Position numbers and translations under genes: made by a program
Notes under the pieces: model-generated
Seen by the model: the letters and a program-made list of their open reading frames with translations, nothing else
Told to the model about the DNA's origin: nothing
The model's database searches: none
Assembly (NCBI GenBank): GCA_040388605.1
Contig: JAZKBN010000006.1
Location: 41,611 to 105,610, forward strand
Source: JAZKBN01 sp040388605
GTDB taxonomy: Bacteria > Bacteroidota > Bacteroidia > Cytophagales > Flexibacteraceae
Length of the DNA stretch: 64,000 bases
Direction: 5' to 3'
In this document: positions 43,171 through 52,066 of the stretch, in pieces
Numbering within the stretch: the first letter of the stretch is position 1
How the letters are laid out: the number at the start of each line of letters is the position of its first letter

Positions 43171-44511
43171 GGCCTTTGCCATAAAATCCTGATTTGGCAA
43201 AAGGCAAACAATATCCTGTCAGCCCGCTGTTTCTTTACGTTTGTATATTTCTGCACAGGCCTTAAAGCCTCGGCCCGAAGCATTGTTCTGTTTTTTTTGA
43301 CCTTAACGTGCTGTGTTAGCTTGCCGCAGTCCGCATTTTCAGGCAATGTTCCTGCCCCGGTAAAAGACCCTGCCGTGGTACGCAACCTGGCTTCTGAATG
43401 GCAAACCTTCGACACGCGTTTCCAGGGCTATGTTACCTTCAGTCCTGATTTGCATGGTCGCCCCGAAGCATTAAGCATCTGGCTTGACTGCCTGCAGGAC
43501 CGTTATGCCCTGCGTATGCCGGTAACGCCGGGCTTATGCCTTTTTGCCGACAAAAGGCTCTTCAGGGCATTTAATAAAAACCAGACTGTAATAATTTCCC
43601 TGCCCCCTATAATGGATAGTGTAGGCGGCAGGCGCATATTTATAACGCTTTATCACCCAAATGGAATAATTCCATGGCAAAATGCCGAGCTTGTTAATTT
43701 AAATGTAAGTGCCGAAGAAGCGGCAATTGTACCTGCAGATACCACAGAATCGGATTCCATTAAAGCTGCTTTACCAATTGAACCTGCCATTAAGCAAGGG
43801 GTTCCTTTCAGGATTCAGCCGGGTAAGCGTGCACCTATGCGCATGCCATGGTATTGCCTTATAATTTTATTGGCAGTTGCGTCGGCTTATACGGTAATTC
43901 TGAATTACAGCCCGGCAACGTTCCTGCCTTTTTTTGAGTTCAGTAATTTTCTTGTCCGCGATGTCGAGATTTATAACCTGGGTTCCCGGCGACTTCGAAA
44001 TACTGATTTATTCCTGCTTATTCCGGTTAACAGCCTGGCCATAAGTATGGTTGTATTCTTAATTCATTACTCAGGCAAAGATTCCGGGCCGGTAAACGGT
44101 ATAATGCAGGCATCGGGCTTTATGTTCAGCGTAGCTGCGGCTTTGCCGGCTTTTTTTGCTGTTGCGCTTTCTTATTTTATGATAAAATATGCGCTGCTCC
44201 AAACGGTAAGCAAGCTTTTGGGCTATGCAATTCCGGGAAAACCGCATTGGTATGAGTTTATCAGGTTCAGCACATTGTTCAGTATAACCCTACTGGTTAT
44301 GGTATTACCTGTTTACGGAACCCATATTATTAGCCTGCCGAATTTTATTTGGCTAATCAGGTTCTTCATATTACTTTTCTTTGCTGCAAGGGTATTCCGA
44401 ATAGGGCTTATACTTAATAGGCCTGATAGGTTCAGATTTTTGTATTTATTTTCTTACCTTTGCGCCACCGAAATAGTCCCTATGGTTTTTATTCTGAAGC
44501 TTATCAGCTGA
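43168..44511 (+). CDS. DUF4271 membrane protein
   Basis: A Bacteroidota membrane protein. The frame reaches up to TTG 43168, but this codon is part of a -7 promoter box (43163-43170), and a second such box (TACGTTTG) lies at 43236-43243, so the true start is further in, perhaps TTG 43297; no ATG is available. A signal-like hydrophobic segment ends near SAFSGN, followed by a soluble part of about 170 residues and then about seven hydrophobic helices from 'LIILLAVASAYTVIL'. The C-terminal membrane part is DUF4271. Function unknown. It sits 41 nt before hemD and upstream of the porP-gld genes, an order I recall from other members of the phylum. Confidence 0.75.
   Translation: MGLCHKILIWQKANNILSARCFFTFVYFCTGLKASARSIVLFFLTLTCCVSLPQSAFSGNVPAPVKDPAVVRNLASEWQTFDTRFQGYVTFSPDLHGRPEALSIWLDCLQDRYALRMPVTPGLCLFADKRLFRAFNKNQTVIISLPPIMDSVGGRRIFITLYHPNGIIPWQNAELVNLNVSAEEAAIVPADTTESDSIKAALPIEPAIKQGVPFRIQPGKRAPMRMPWYCLIILLAVASAYTVILNYSPATFLPFFEFSNFLVRDVEIYNLGSRRLRNTDLFLLIPVNSLAISMVVFLIHYSGKDSGPVNGIMQASGFMFSVAAALPAFFAVALSYFMIKYALLQTVSKLLGYAIPGKPHWYEFIRFSTLFSITLLVMVLPVYGTHIISLPNFIWLIRFFILLFFAARVFRIGLILNRPDRFRFLYLFSYLCATEIVPMVFILKLIS
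43236..43243 (+). promoter_or_regulatory. Second -7 element (TACGTTTG) near the DUF4271 start
   Basis: Exact TAnnTTTG match inside the 5' part of the DUF4271 frame. If used, translation must begin downstream, for example at TTG 43297. Confidence 0.35.
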
Positions 44512-44552
44512 GAGCCCTGAGGCCCAATCGGCAACCCGGAAAAGCACAACGC

Positions 44553-45338
44553 ATGAATATGGCCCCTACGCCTGAAGTCGATGAAAGGGTCGCTAAAGTT
44601 TCCAGCATTTTGGTTACCCAGGCAAAGCCGTCCGACGAAACTCCTTACACACTGCTTGCAGAAAAGTACAACCTTAAAATTGATTTTCGTGCGTTTATAG
44701 AAATTCAGCCTCAACCGCTGCGCGAATTCCGAAAGTCAAAAATAAACCTGCTTGATTACACGGCTGCTATATTTACAAGCCGCCATGCCGTAGACAACTT
44801 TTTTCGCCTTTGCATTGAAAGCAAGGTGGAAATGCCCGCGGACATGAAATATTTCTGTGTATCGGAACAAACGGCCAACTATTTGCAGAAGCACATAGTG
44901 GTTCGTAAGCGCAAGATATTTGTAGGGGCAAAAACTGCTGCAGATCTCTTTGATGTGCTCAGAAAACACAAGACTGAAAAGTACATTTTCCCTTGCAGCA
45001 ATATCAGGACGCATGACATACCTGATTTTATGCAGGCACATAACTTCAACTTCACTGAAGCTGTAATGTACAAAACTGTAGCCTCTGACCTGAGCGATTT
45101 GGCCGAGGTAAAGTATGACGTTATTGCATTCTTCAGCCCAAGCGGTGTTGAATCTTTATTTACCAATTTTCCTGATTTTGTTCAGAACGGAACGCGCATT
45201 GCCGCATTTGGCCCGACAACAGCCAAAGCGGTAACAGATGCCAACCTTTTCCTGGATATTATGGCCCCGCTCCCGAATGCCCCCAGCATGACAGGCGCCT
45301 TAGAGCTGTATGTTAAAAAGGCAAACAATATTAAATAG
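44553..45338 (+). CDS. hemD: Uroporphyrinogen-III synthase
   Basis: HemD closes and isomerises hydroxymethylbilane to uroporphyrinogen III in heme synthesis. The 261-residue product has the two-lobed HemD pattern: 'SSILVTQAKP' and 'AAIFTSRHAVDNFFRL' in the first lobe, 'YFCVSEQTANYL', then 'VIAFFSPSGVESLF' and 'RIAAFGPTTAKAV' in the second, the 'FfSpSgv.sl' and 'aafGptTa.av' stretches being typical. ATG 44553 is chosen by likeness to the family; a longer frame overlaps the upstream gene. No other heme gene lies nearby. Confidence 0.87.
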   Translation: MNMAPTPEVDERVAKVSSILVTQAKPSDETPYTLLAEKYNLKIDFRAFIEIQPQPLREFRKSKINLLDYTAAIFTSRHAVDNFFRLCIESKVEMPADMKYFCVSEQTANYLQKHIVVRKRKIFVGAKTAADLFDVLRKHKTEKYIFPCSNIRTHDIPDFMQAHNFNFTEAVMYKTVASDLSDLAEVKYDVIAFFSPSGVESLFTNFPDFVQNGTRIAAFGPTTAKAVTDANLFLDIMAPLPNAPSMTGALELYVKKANNIK

Positions 45339-45553
45339 CGTAAAAATTTGCTTCGGTATTATTTTAACGCAACATTTACCTATATTGCAGCGTCTGTAGG
45401 CCGGTTAAAGGGAATACAGGCAAAACTTTTCCCTGAAAGGGCAGCCCGAATTATTTCTCTTTTTTCGGCTGAACTTCTAAAATCCACTAAATCAAGACGG
45501 TGGACTCAGGGCTTAACACCTGCGAAAGTTTTTGCGCTTTTTATTTGCGCAGA

Positions 45554-45588
45554 TTGTTTTCGGATTAAATTAACCTGACTAATTTTAG
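45554..45588 (+). promoter_or_regulatory. Imperfect promoter before the PorP/SprF-like gene
   Basis: TTG (45554-45556) and, 23 nt later, TAATTTTA (45580-45587), one base off the -7 consensus. It lies in the 307-nt gap between hemD and the next gene, which otherwise shows nothing. Confidence 0.3.
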
Positions 45589-45645
45589 GTGCTGAAAAGC
45601 GCCAACACATTCAACCTGACACCCGCGCGATTCAGTTTCATTCAC

Positions 45646-46629
45646 ATGAAGAAAATTCTAGCTGTACTGTTCATTTTTGCCCTTGTGGGCGCCGGTAAGG
45701 TCTATGCCCAGCAAGACCCTATTATTACACAATACATGTTCAACGGCCTATATTTTAACCCTGCCTTGGCCGGCATGGAAGGCCAGGCGAAAGTATCTTT
45801 CCTTGCACGTGCCCAATGGCTCGGCGGCAGCACAGATAACGGGACCCCGAACACCCAACTGCTCACTTTTAATACCGCATTGCCAAAAAATTATGGCGGC
45901 GCAGGCATTAACCTGATTCGTGACTACGCAGGTCTTATGACCAACACCGATGTTCAGCTTAGCTATGCATACCACATGAACCTGGGTAAAGGCAAGCTTA
46001 GCATTGCACCGCGTTTAGGTATTGTAACCCGCAGTTACGAAGGCTCAAAATATCGCCCTAACGACGAGAATGATCCCTTGGTGAACAAAAGCAATGTTTC
46101 TGCAACTACTTATGATGTTACCGGCGGTATTTATTACAAAGCCGATAAATATTTTGCAGGTGTAAGCGTTGCTCACTTGGTTCCTACAAAATACAATGTA
46201 GGCGCAAGCAAAACCAGCACTGTTACAGGTGTTGATGGTCTTCGCGACCCTTATGTACCATGCGTGTACGTAACCGGCGGTTATATTTTCGATATCAATC
46301 CTGAATGGACGTTAACTCCGTCATTTTTATATCGCACCACAGATTTAACCGATATGAAGCAATCTTCATACGATGTTAACGTTATGGCTGCATATCGTAA
46401 TCGTTTCTGGTTAGGCGGCACCTACCGCGACTCATGGGGACCTGCTGCCCTGGTGGCCTTCTCTATGCTGAAAGACAATGCATTAAAAATATCTTACTCA
46501 TGTGATTTCACCTTGCCGGCCGATGAGGTTCGCCAGCTTACATCACACGAAATTGGTGTAACTTATAACCTGAATATAGGCAACAGGCCTGCTAAACCGG
46601 TTATACGCACACCGCGTTACAGAAAATAA
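45646..46629 (+). CDS. PorP/SprF-family type IX secretion outer-membrane protein
   Basis: A 327-residue outer-membrane protein with a Sec signal (cut after KVYA) and the family opening 'QQDPIITQYMFNGLYFNPALAGMEG' (split), which is the hallmark of PorP/SprF proteins. The rest is a chain of amphipathic beta strands ending in a C-terminal strand ('EIGVTYNLNIG') with a basic tail. PorP binds the PorK/GldK ring and acts in type IX secretion; multiple SprF paralogues attach cell-surface adhesins. Directly before gldK, this copy is likely the core PorP. Start ATG 45646. Confidence 0.9.
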   Translation: MKKILAVLFIFALVGAGKVYAQQDPIITQYMFNGLYFNPALAGMEGQAKVSFLARAQWLGGSTDNGTPNTQLLTFNTALPKNYGGAGINLIRDYAGLMTNTDVQLSYAYHMNLGKGKLSIAPRLGIVTRSYEGSKYRPNDENDPLVNKSNVSATTYDVTGGIYYKADKYFAGVSVAHLVPTKYNVGASKTSTVTGVDGLRDPYVPCVYVTGGYIFDINPEWTLTPSFLYRTTDLTDMKQSSYDVNVMAAYRNRFWLGGTYRDSWGPAALVAFSMLKDNALKISYSCDFTLPADEVRQLTSHEIGVTYNLNIGNRPAKPVIRTPRYRK

Positions 46630-46984
46630 AATTCAGGCACATTGTCTGAAATTAAAATAAAAGCACTAATTTGGTGCAAAATACAATATTGCAGCGGCCT
46701 TTAAGGGCATTCAATTCCTGAATCGTTGCAATTCCCGGCCCGGGCATTCGCTCCGGAAAAGCCTGCCGCAGGATGCAGGCGTCGGAATATTACCACTCCC
46801 TATTATATAAGCGGCATGCCGCATCTGTACTGATATTAAGAACGGCCTTCTGTAAAAGAGGGCCGGAACTTACTATAAATTTGGAAAGGACTCAATTATT
46901 CGTAATTTTGTATCCTTCCCCGGTAATACGCTTATATATATTGCTCTTAGGCTATTAAACAGGTATAAATTAACATTTGGTGTC
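46630..46984. other. 355-nt region between the porP-like gene and gldK with several inverted repeats
   Basis: It holds a hairpin at 46632-46650 (TTCAGGCA / TGTCTGAA), a perfect palindrome GCGGCATGCCGC at 46811-46822, and a hairpin CGGCCTTC / GAGGGCCG at 46843-46865, then the gldK promoter at 46880-46910. No gene was seen. Confidence 0.6.
46880..46910 (+). promoter_or_regulatory. Strong two-part promoter for gldKLMN
   Basis: TTTG at 46880-46883, exactly 19 nt, then TAATTTTG at 46903-46910: both boxes and the spacing match the Bacteroidota consensus. Transcription would start near 46915, giving a leader of about 70 nt before gldK. TAAATTTG at 46876-46883 is a further overlapping -7 match. Confidence 0.75.
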
Positions 46985-48037
46985 ATGAATAAAATGAAAG
47001 TTATAAGCCGACCGTTGCTGCTGGCAGCTATAGCAGCAGGCCTACTTATGCAGGGCTGCGGGCTGGGAAAGCGAAACATAGACGGCGAGCTGACCGGCGT
47101 TGAAGGCCGCGAAGGCTGGATACAAACTGTACCTTACGGTATGACCGTGGTGCCTTCAGGTACTTTCCACATGGGGCAGTCTGATGAAGACATTGCCGCC
47201 ACCAACATCAACTTCAATAAGCAAATTACTATTGGCGGTTTCTATATGGACGATACCGAAATCACCAATAACGAATATCGCCAGTTTGCAGAATCTCTTG
47301 GTAAAGACGATACTGCAGGCATAGGCACACTTAAGCCGGATCAGCTTAAAATGATAGCTGATAAGAAGTTTTTTCCTGACACAACTGTTTGGATGAGAGA
47401 CTTTACCCACCACATGGGTGACCCTATGCTACAGTATTATTACATGCACCCTGCATTTGATGATTACCCGGCAGTAGGTGTAAACTGGAAAGCAGCGCAG
47501 TTATTCTGCAGGTGGAGAACATACTTCCTGAACAAGGCTCGTAATGATCGCGGAGAGTTCAGCATGCCTAACTTCCGTCTTCCCAGTGAAGCAGAATGGG
47601 AATATGCAGCGCGTGGCGGTCGTGATTTAAGTCCTTATCCTTGGGGTGGTCCTTATATCCGTAACACAAAAGGCTGTTTGCTTGCAAACTTTAAGCCAGG
47701 ACGCGGTAACTATTACGATGACGGTTTTAGCTATACCAGCCCGGTTGCAGGTTACTTTGCAAATGACTACGGCCTGTTCGATATGAGCGGTAACGTTTCT
47801 GAATGGTGCGAAGATGCTTTCTACGAAGCAAGCGTACCTGTGGTTTGGGATCTTAACCCAACCTATTTCAAAGATACTGAACCACGTAAGGTAGTTCGCG
47901 GCGGCAGCTGGAAAGATATTTCTTATTTCCTGCAAACCGGTACCCGTACTTACGAATACGAGGACACTGCAAAGTCATACATTGGTTTCCGTTGTGTAGT
48001 TACTTACTTAGGGCGTTCTGCCGGCAACGAATTCTAA
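46985..48037 (+). CDS. gldK: Gliding motility / type IX secretion lipoprotein GldK (PorK)
   Basis: GldK forms, with GldN, a periplasmic ring below the outer membrane in the type IX secretion machine. The 350-residue product has a lipoprotein signal (LLMQGC, Cys near residue 25) and a formylglycine-generating-enzyme-like (FGE-sulfatase) fold: 'VVPSGTFHMGQSDEDI', 'MDDTEITNNEYRQFA', 'YPAVGVNWKAAQLFCRWR', 'RLPSEAEWEYAARGG' and 'VVRGGSWKD'. The Cys pair needed for FGE catalysis is not evident, in line with a structural role. It leads the gldKLMN operon. Confidence 0.94.
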   Translation: MNKMKVISRPLLLAAIAAGLLMQGCGLGKRNIDGELTGVEGREGWIQTVPYGMTVVPSGTFHMGQSDEDIAATNINFNKQITIGGFYMDDTEITNNEYRQFAESLGKDDTAGIGTLKPDQLKMIADKKFFPDTTVWMRDFTHHMGDPMLQYYYMHPAFDDYPAVGVNWKAAQLFCRWRTYFLNKARNDRGEFSMPNFRLPSEAEWEYAARGGRDLSPYPWGGPYIRNTKGCLLANFKPGRGNYYDDGFSYTSPVAGYFANDYGLFDMSGNVSEWCEDAFYEASVPVVWDLNPTYFKDTEPRKVVRGGSWKDISYFLQTGTRTYEYEDTAKSYIGFRCVVTYLGRSAGNEF

Positions 48038-48504
48038 TAACTATATTGCTTTTGGGGTCGGGCCCTGTTTGAATGTTTGGTTGCAAAACCGGCAATATGC
48101 AATAAGCCCCAAAGTTAAATTTCTCCGGGCTCAATCCGGAACTGCTGAAGATGATTGCCTGGCTTTTGCCTGCGGACACCTTTGGCAGTTTCAATATATA
48201 CCTTCTGCTTGCCAACAATATTATTATTGGTGTAAATCGCAGTTGAGCTTTACAAAACTATCAACCGGCAATAAAGTATAAGAGCTAAGCCATTAAGTTT
48301 AATCTTAACTCATATATAGATATTCCTTTTGCGCAATTGGTAACCCAATTCGCAAAAGTAAATTGAATACGCTGCCTCACCTGCTTGCAGTGCATTAATC
48401 CGATATCAGTTTATAATCAATTAACCTGAACGAAACCACAATTCCTCACAACTCCGTTTCAGTCCATTAACACAAAAACCAAACCATTTAATTCAGATTA
48501 AAAC
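48038..48504. other. 467-nt gldK-gldL intergenic region with one hairpin
   Basis: Unusually long for genes of one machine. Apart from the hairpin at 48326-48358 nothing is recognised; a 70-codon frame at 48069-48281 has no support. Confidence 0.5.
48326..48358 (+). promoter_or_regulatory. Intercistronic hairpin between gldK and gldL
   Basis: CTTTTGCGCAATTGG pairs with CCAATTCGCAAAAG (one bulged base) around a short TAA(C) loop, a stem of about 14 bp. No T-run follows. It may be an mRNA processing or stability element, or an operator. Confidence 0.55.
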
Positions 48505-49326
48505 ATGTCAAGCAAGAAACAAACCTTCAAAGAGAAATTTTATATCAATATAGCTCCGGTTATAACGGGTATAGGGGCCTCTGTGGTAATTTTGGGTGCA
48601 CTCTTCAAAATTCAACACTATCCCGGTGCAGGCCCTATGCTTATTGTAGGCCTTGGAACCGAAGCTATCCTGTTCCTTTTGTTCGCCTTTGCTCCCCAGT
48701 TCCACGATCCCGATTGGACTCGTGTTTATCCTCAGCTTGCTGATGATTATGAGCCGGAAGCTGCTGATGACAAGAGCAAACCAGGTATCACAAAGAAACT
48801 TGACGATATGCTTGAGAAAGCTAAAATTGACCAGACTCTTGTTGAAAAACTTGGTCGTGGCATGAACAGCCTGAGCGAATCTGTAAATAAAATCGGCGAG
48901 CTTGGCAATGCATCAGTTGCAACTGCTGAGTACGCTAAAAATGTTAAAGCTGCTTCAGGTTCAATGGTTGACATGAACAAAGCTTACGGAACAACTATCC
49001 AGGCTTTGACTGAAATCAGCAATGCTACTGTAGATGCAAAAGCATACCATGCACAGGTACAAGGTGTAACTAAAAACCTGGGCGCACTTAACGCAGTTTA
49101 TGAGCTTGAATTGAAAGATGCAAACACGCACCTTAAGGCTATGAACAAGTTCTACACCAACCTGAGCGGTGCAATGGAGAACATGGCAGAAGCAAGCAAA
49201 GACACTGCTAACTTCAAAACTGAGCTGTCTAAACTGACTACTAACCTTACAAGTCTGAATAGCGTTTACGGTAATATGTTGGCAGCAATGAGAGGCCCTG
49301 TTGCAGGTGCTCCCGCCGGTAAGTAA
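48505..49326 (+). CDS. gldL: Gliding motility / type IX secretion motor protein GldL (PorL)
   Basis: GldL and GldM form the inner-membrane motor that uses the proton gradient to drive type IX secretion. The 273-residue protein has the two N-terminal helices ('APVITGIGASVVILGALFKIQHYPG', split, and 'MLIVGLGTEAILFLLFAFAP'), the second carrying a Glu in the membrane that fits the proton-path residue, then a cytoplasmic coiled coil with 'MNSLSESVNKIGEL' and repeats ending 'LTTNLTSLNSVYGNMLAAMRG', the family's signature. T- and A-ending codons are more frequent here than elsewhere in the window. Confidence 0.95.
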   Translation: MSSKKQTFKEKFYINIAPVITGIGASVVILGALFKIQHYPGAGPMLIVGLGTEAILFLLFAFAPQFHDPDWTRVYPQLADDYEPEAADDKSKPGITKKLDDMLEKAKIDQTLVEKLGRGMNSLSESVNKIGELGNASVATAEYAKNVKAASGSMVDMNKAYGTTIQALTEISNATVDAKAYHAQVQGVTKNLGALNAVYELELKDANTHLKAMNKFYTNLSGAMENMAEASKDTANFKTELSKLTTNLTSLNSVYGNMLAAMRGPVAGAPAGK

Positions 49327-49382
49327 TCCGCAATTGCTGAATTTCTAACATTAATCAAACAAGCATAAACAGATAAAAAGAA

Positions 49383-51002
49383 ATGGCTGGAGGTAAAGAA
49401 ACCCCAAGGCAGAAACTTATCAACCTAATGTACCTGGTGCTTTTGGCGCTGCTTGCCCTTCAGGTAAGCTCGGCAATCATGGAAAAATTCCTTTTCCTTG
49501 AGAACAGCCTTAAGTCTGCCAAAGACGGTGCGGTAGGAAGAAACGTTAAAGTCATGCAGAATATTGAAGGTGCTGTTGCCGAACGCGGTAACCGTGCCGA
49601 CGAAAAGAAGATTGTTGATGAAGCAGCTTCAATTCGTAAGCAAACCAATGATATTTTGGTTTACATTGATACCTTAAAATCTCAACTGGTAAGGCAGACA
49701 GGCGGTTATGATGACCACGGTCAGTATGTTGGCGCCAAGCTGGAAACTGAAGTTGAAGTTTTAATGTGTGGTCCTGAAGGTCAGAAAAACGGTAAGGGTT
49801 ATGAGCTGAAAAAGAAGCTTGACCAATACTATGTTGACCTGATGAAAATTGTTCCTGAAAACATAAAAGACAAGTTTCACCCTTTAGCGCTTGATGCCAA
49901 AGATGATCCTCTTTTCAAGGACAAAGCAGATCAAAAAGGTAAAGATTATGTTGAACTGAATTTTGCTCAAACGCCAATGTGTGCTGTAATGGCAGTAATG
50001 GCCGATAAGCAAAACCAGGTTGCAACTTACGAAGCGCTGATACTTGCTGAACTTGCTAAGAAAGTAGGTTCAAGCGATTACAAAGCAGGTAAAATCTTCC
50101 CGAAAGTTGCTGCTAAAAGCCAGATTGTTGCTGCAGGTCTTGATTACGAAGCTGACATGTTTATCACTGCTGAAATCACCGGTGTGATTCCGACTATGAA
50201 ATTCCGTGGCAGCCCTATCAAAGTTGAAAACAACATTGGTAAAATTAAGTTCAAAGCTTCTGCTTCAACTTATGATAAAGAGGGTAACTCTGAATCAACA
50301 TGGCAGGGCAGCATCACCGTTAAAAAACCTACCGGTGGTGATACTACTTACACTGTAACTGAAAAATACATTGTAGCTAAGCCTGTTATTGATGTTAAAT
50401 CTTCTGCGGTATCTGCTCTTTACAAAGACTGTGCTAATGAGCTTAACATACAGGTTCCTGCACTAGGCTCTTCATACAAGCCTGCTTTCTCTGTAACTAA
50501 TGCCACTTCTCGCCCTGGCGCTGAAAAAGGTTCTATCACTGTAGTTCCTTCTTCGCTCAACACTGTTAAAATCAGTGTAAGCAGCGATGGTGCGGCAATT
50601 GGTTTCAAAGAATTCGGTGTTAAGCCGGTTCCTCCTCCTGCTGTAATGGCAATGGCAGGTAGCCGCGAAGCAAACCTTCGTACCGGTGAGAAAGCGAACA
50701 CGCCTTCTATTACCATTAAAATTAAGCCTGAATCAGGTTTCGAATCTGCCCTTCCGAAAGAGGCTCGTTATGAAATTACTGATGGTAAAGTTCAGCTGAT
50801 TCGCGGTCGCCGTCCGGCGCCGGGTTCAGAGCGCAAGCTTAACCCCAACGGCGTTGTTCGTGTTCAGGATTTGAACCCCCAGGTGGGTGATGTTCTTTAC
50901 ATTGAGATCATCAAGCTTAACCGTATTAATACTGCAAACAATAAAATAGAGGTTCCTCTTGGTCTGCAGTCTTCAATCGTTCGTATTCCTCTCGGCGAGT
51001 AA
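49383..51002 (+). CDS. gldM: Gliding motility / type IX secretion motor protein GldM (PorM)
   Basis: GldM (539 residues) spans the periplasm from its single N-terminal helix in the GldL ring up to the GldK/GldN ring. 'AGGKETPRQKLINLMYLVLLALLALQVS' (split) is the family start with its helix; four periplasmic domains follow, helical first (to about 220), then three Ig-like beta domains, with 'VIPTMKFRGSPIKVENNIGKIKFKAS' (split) and the terminal 'GDVLYIEIIKLNR'. It is 56 nt behind gldL. An 11-bp UUCG hairpin follows it before gldN. Confidence 0.95.
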   Translation: MAGGKETPRQKLINLMYLVLLALLALQVSSAIMEKFLFLENSLKSAKDGAVGRNVKVMQNIEGAVAERGNRADEKKIVDEAASIRKQTNDILVYIDTLKSQLVRQTGGYDDHGQYVGAKLETEVEVLMCGPEGQKNGKGYELKKKLDQYYVDLMKIVPENIKDKFHPLALDAKDDPLFKDKADQKGKDYVELNFAQTPMCAVMAVMADKQNQVATYEALILAELAKKVGSSDYKAGKIFPKVAAKSQIVAAGLDYEADMFITAEITGVIPTMKFRGSPIKVENNIGKIKFKASASTYDKEGNSESTWQGSITVKKPTGGDTTYTVTEKYIVAKPVIDVKSSAVSALYKDCANELNIQVPALGSSYKPAFSVTNATSRPGAEKGSITVVPSSLNTVKISVSSDGAAIGFKEFGVKPVPPPAVMAMAGSREANLRTGEKANTPSITIKIKPESGFESALPKEARYEITDGKVQLIRGRRPAPGSERKLNPNGVVRVQDLNPQVGDVLYIEIIKLNRINTANNKIEVPLGLQSSIVRIPLGE

Positions 51003-51016
51003 TCTCCAAGGCAATA

Positions 51017-51052
51017 ATATTGTTCCCGGTTGCTTCGGCAGCCGGGAATATA
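51017..51052 (+). promoter_or_regulatory. UUCG hairpin between gldM and gldN
   Basis: TTCCCGGTTGC-TTCG-GCAGCCGGGAA (51023-51048): an 11-bp stem with a very stable tetraloop, further extended by ATATT/AATAT. It is not followed by a T-run, so it is more likely an RNA stability or processing element than a terminator. Confidence 0.65.
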
Positions 51053-51085
51053 TAATTCTAATAATAACCCACAGGTGTAATAGTT

Positions 51086-52003
51086 ATGAAATCATTTAGA
51101 ATTTGGGGATTGATACTTCTCGCCTTTTTCATGGTGTCTTTGTCTTCTGAGGCTCAGACTAAGAAAAAGACTAAAAAGAAGGTTGTCAAGAAAACCTCAA
51201 CCACAACAGGCGGGAATTCCGCTAATTCTTCTACTGCAGCAGCTGCTGCTCCTACTGAAAAGCCGGCGCACCGTGTGCCTCTTGACTCTGTAGACTACGA
51301 TCCTAAAACCGGTTACAATTACCTGTCGGTGATGCCTGTGCACGCTTCAGATATCATGTACCGTATGCGTGTTTGGCGCAATATTGATTTGAATGAAAAG
51401 TGTAACACGCCTTTCTTCAATTTTGACAGTGAGATTACAAAGTTTATTCTTGATGCTTATCGTAAGGGAGAGCTTATGGCTTTCACAAACGATAGCTTGA
51501 CACTTGAGCGTCAGCGTACAGAAGTTGAGAAATCAATGTCTGAAATTGACCCTTTAGATTCTAATAACAACAAGTATTTCAAAGCGAAAGATCTGTCATT
51601 CTTCGAGATTAAGGAAGATTTGATGTTTGATAAGCAGCGCAGCCAGACCCGTTACGATATTTTGTCGTTAACCATGTATGTGCCTGCCGATGCTACAACC
51701 CGTGGTTTCGACCTTTTGGTTGCTTCTTTCCGTTACAAAGACGTTGAGCGTATTCTTGATGCCCGCCCTGAGGCGCGTTGGAGAAATGCTTACAATAATG
51801 CTGAAGATCGCCGTTTCAGCGATGCTTTTCGCCTTCGTTTATTCTGCTCAAGAATTATTCGCATAAGCAAAGATAACCCGACCAATAACCCGATTGCTTC
51901 ATTGTCTTCGGTTAGTGCCGGCGGACCAAAAGCAGAGCTATTGGCTGCACAGCAATTCGAATATGACCTGGTTAGCCAGGAAAACGAATTGTACGAATAT
52001 TAA
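51086..52003 (+). CDS. gldN: Gliding motility / type IX secretion protein GldN (PorN)
   Basis: GldN partners GldK in the periplasmic ring. The 305-residue product has a signal peptide (to about SSEA), a Lys-rich and Ser/Ala-rich linker, and then the conserved body: 'DIMYRMRVWRNIDLNEKCNTPFF' (split), 'EITKFILDAYRKGELMAFTNDSLT' (split), 'YFKAKDLSFFEIKEDLMFDKQRS' (split) and 'RWRNAYNNAEDRRFSDAFRLRLFCSRI' (split). Last gene of the operon, followed by a terminator. Arg is mostly CGT, unlike the CGC-rich genes around the operon. Confidence 0.94.
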   Translation: MKSFRIWGLILLAFFMVSLSSEAQTKKKTKKKVVKKTSTTTGGNSANSSTAAAAAPTEKPAHRVPLDSVDYDPKTGYNYLSVMPVHASDIMYRMRVWRNIDLNEKCNTPFFNFDSEITKFILDAYRKGELMAFTNDSLTLERQRTEVEKSMSEIDPLDSNNNKYFKAKDLSFFEIKEDLMFDKQRSQTRYDILSLTMYVPADATTRGFDLLVASFRYKDVERILDARPEARWRNAYNNAEDRRFSDAFRLRLFCSRIIRISKDNPTNNPIASLSSVSAGGPKAELLAAQQFEYDLVSQENELYEY

Positions 52004-52038
52004 TATTCGACCTCTTTGGTTGAGTTTTTGAAATAATT

Positions 52039-52066
52039 AAGGCTGCTTCGGCGGCCTTTTTTGTTT
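52039..52066 (+). terminator. Rho-independent terminator of the gld operon
   Basis: AAGGCTGC-TTCG-GCGGCCTT (one G-T pair) followed by TTTTTTG, 36 nt after the gldN stop. Confidence 0.8.

Noticed and set aside
48505..52003. Horizontal transfer of gldLMN because of deviating codon use
   Set aside because: T-ending optimal codons are better explained by high expression; the genes are core to the phylum.
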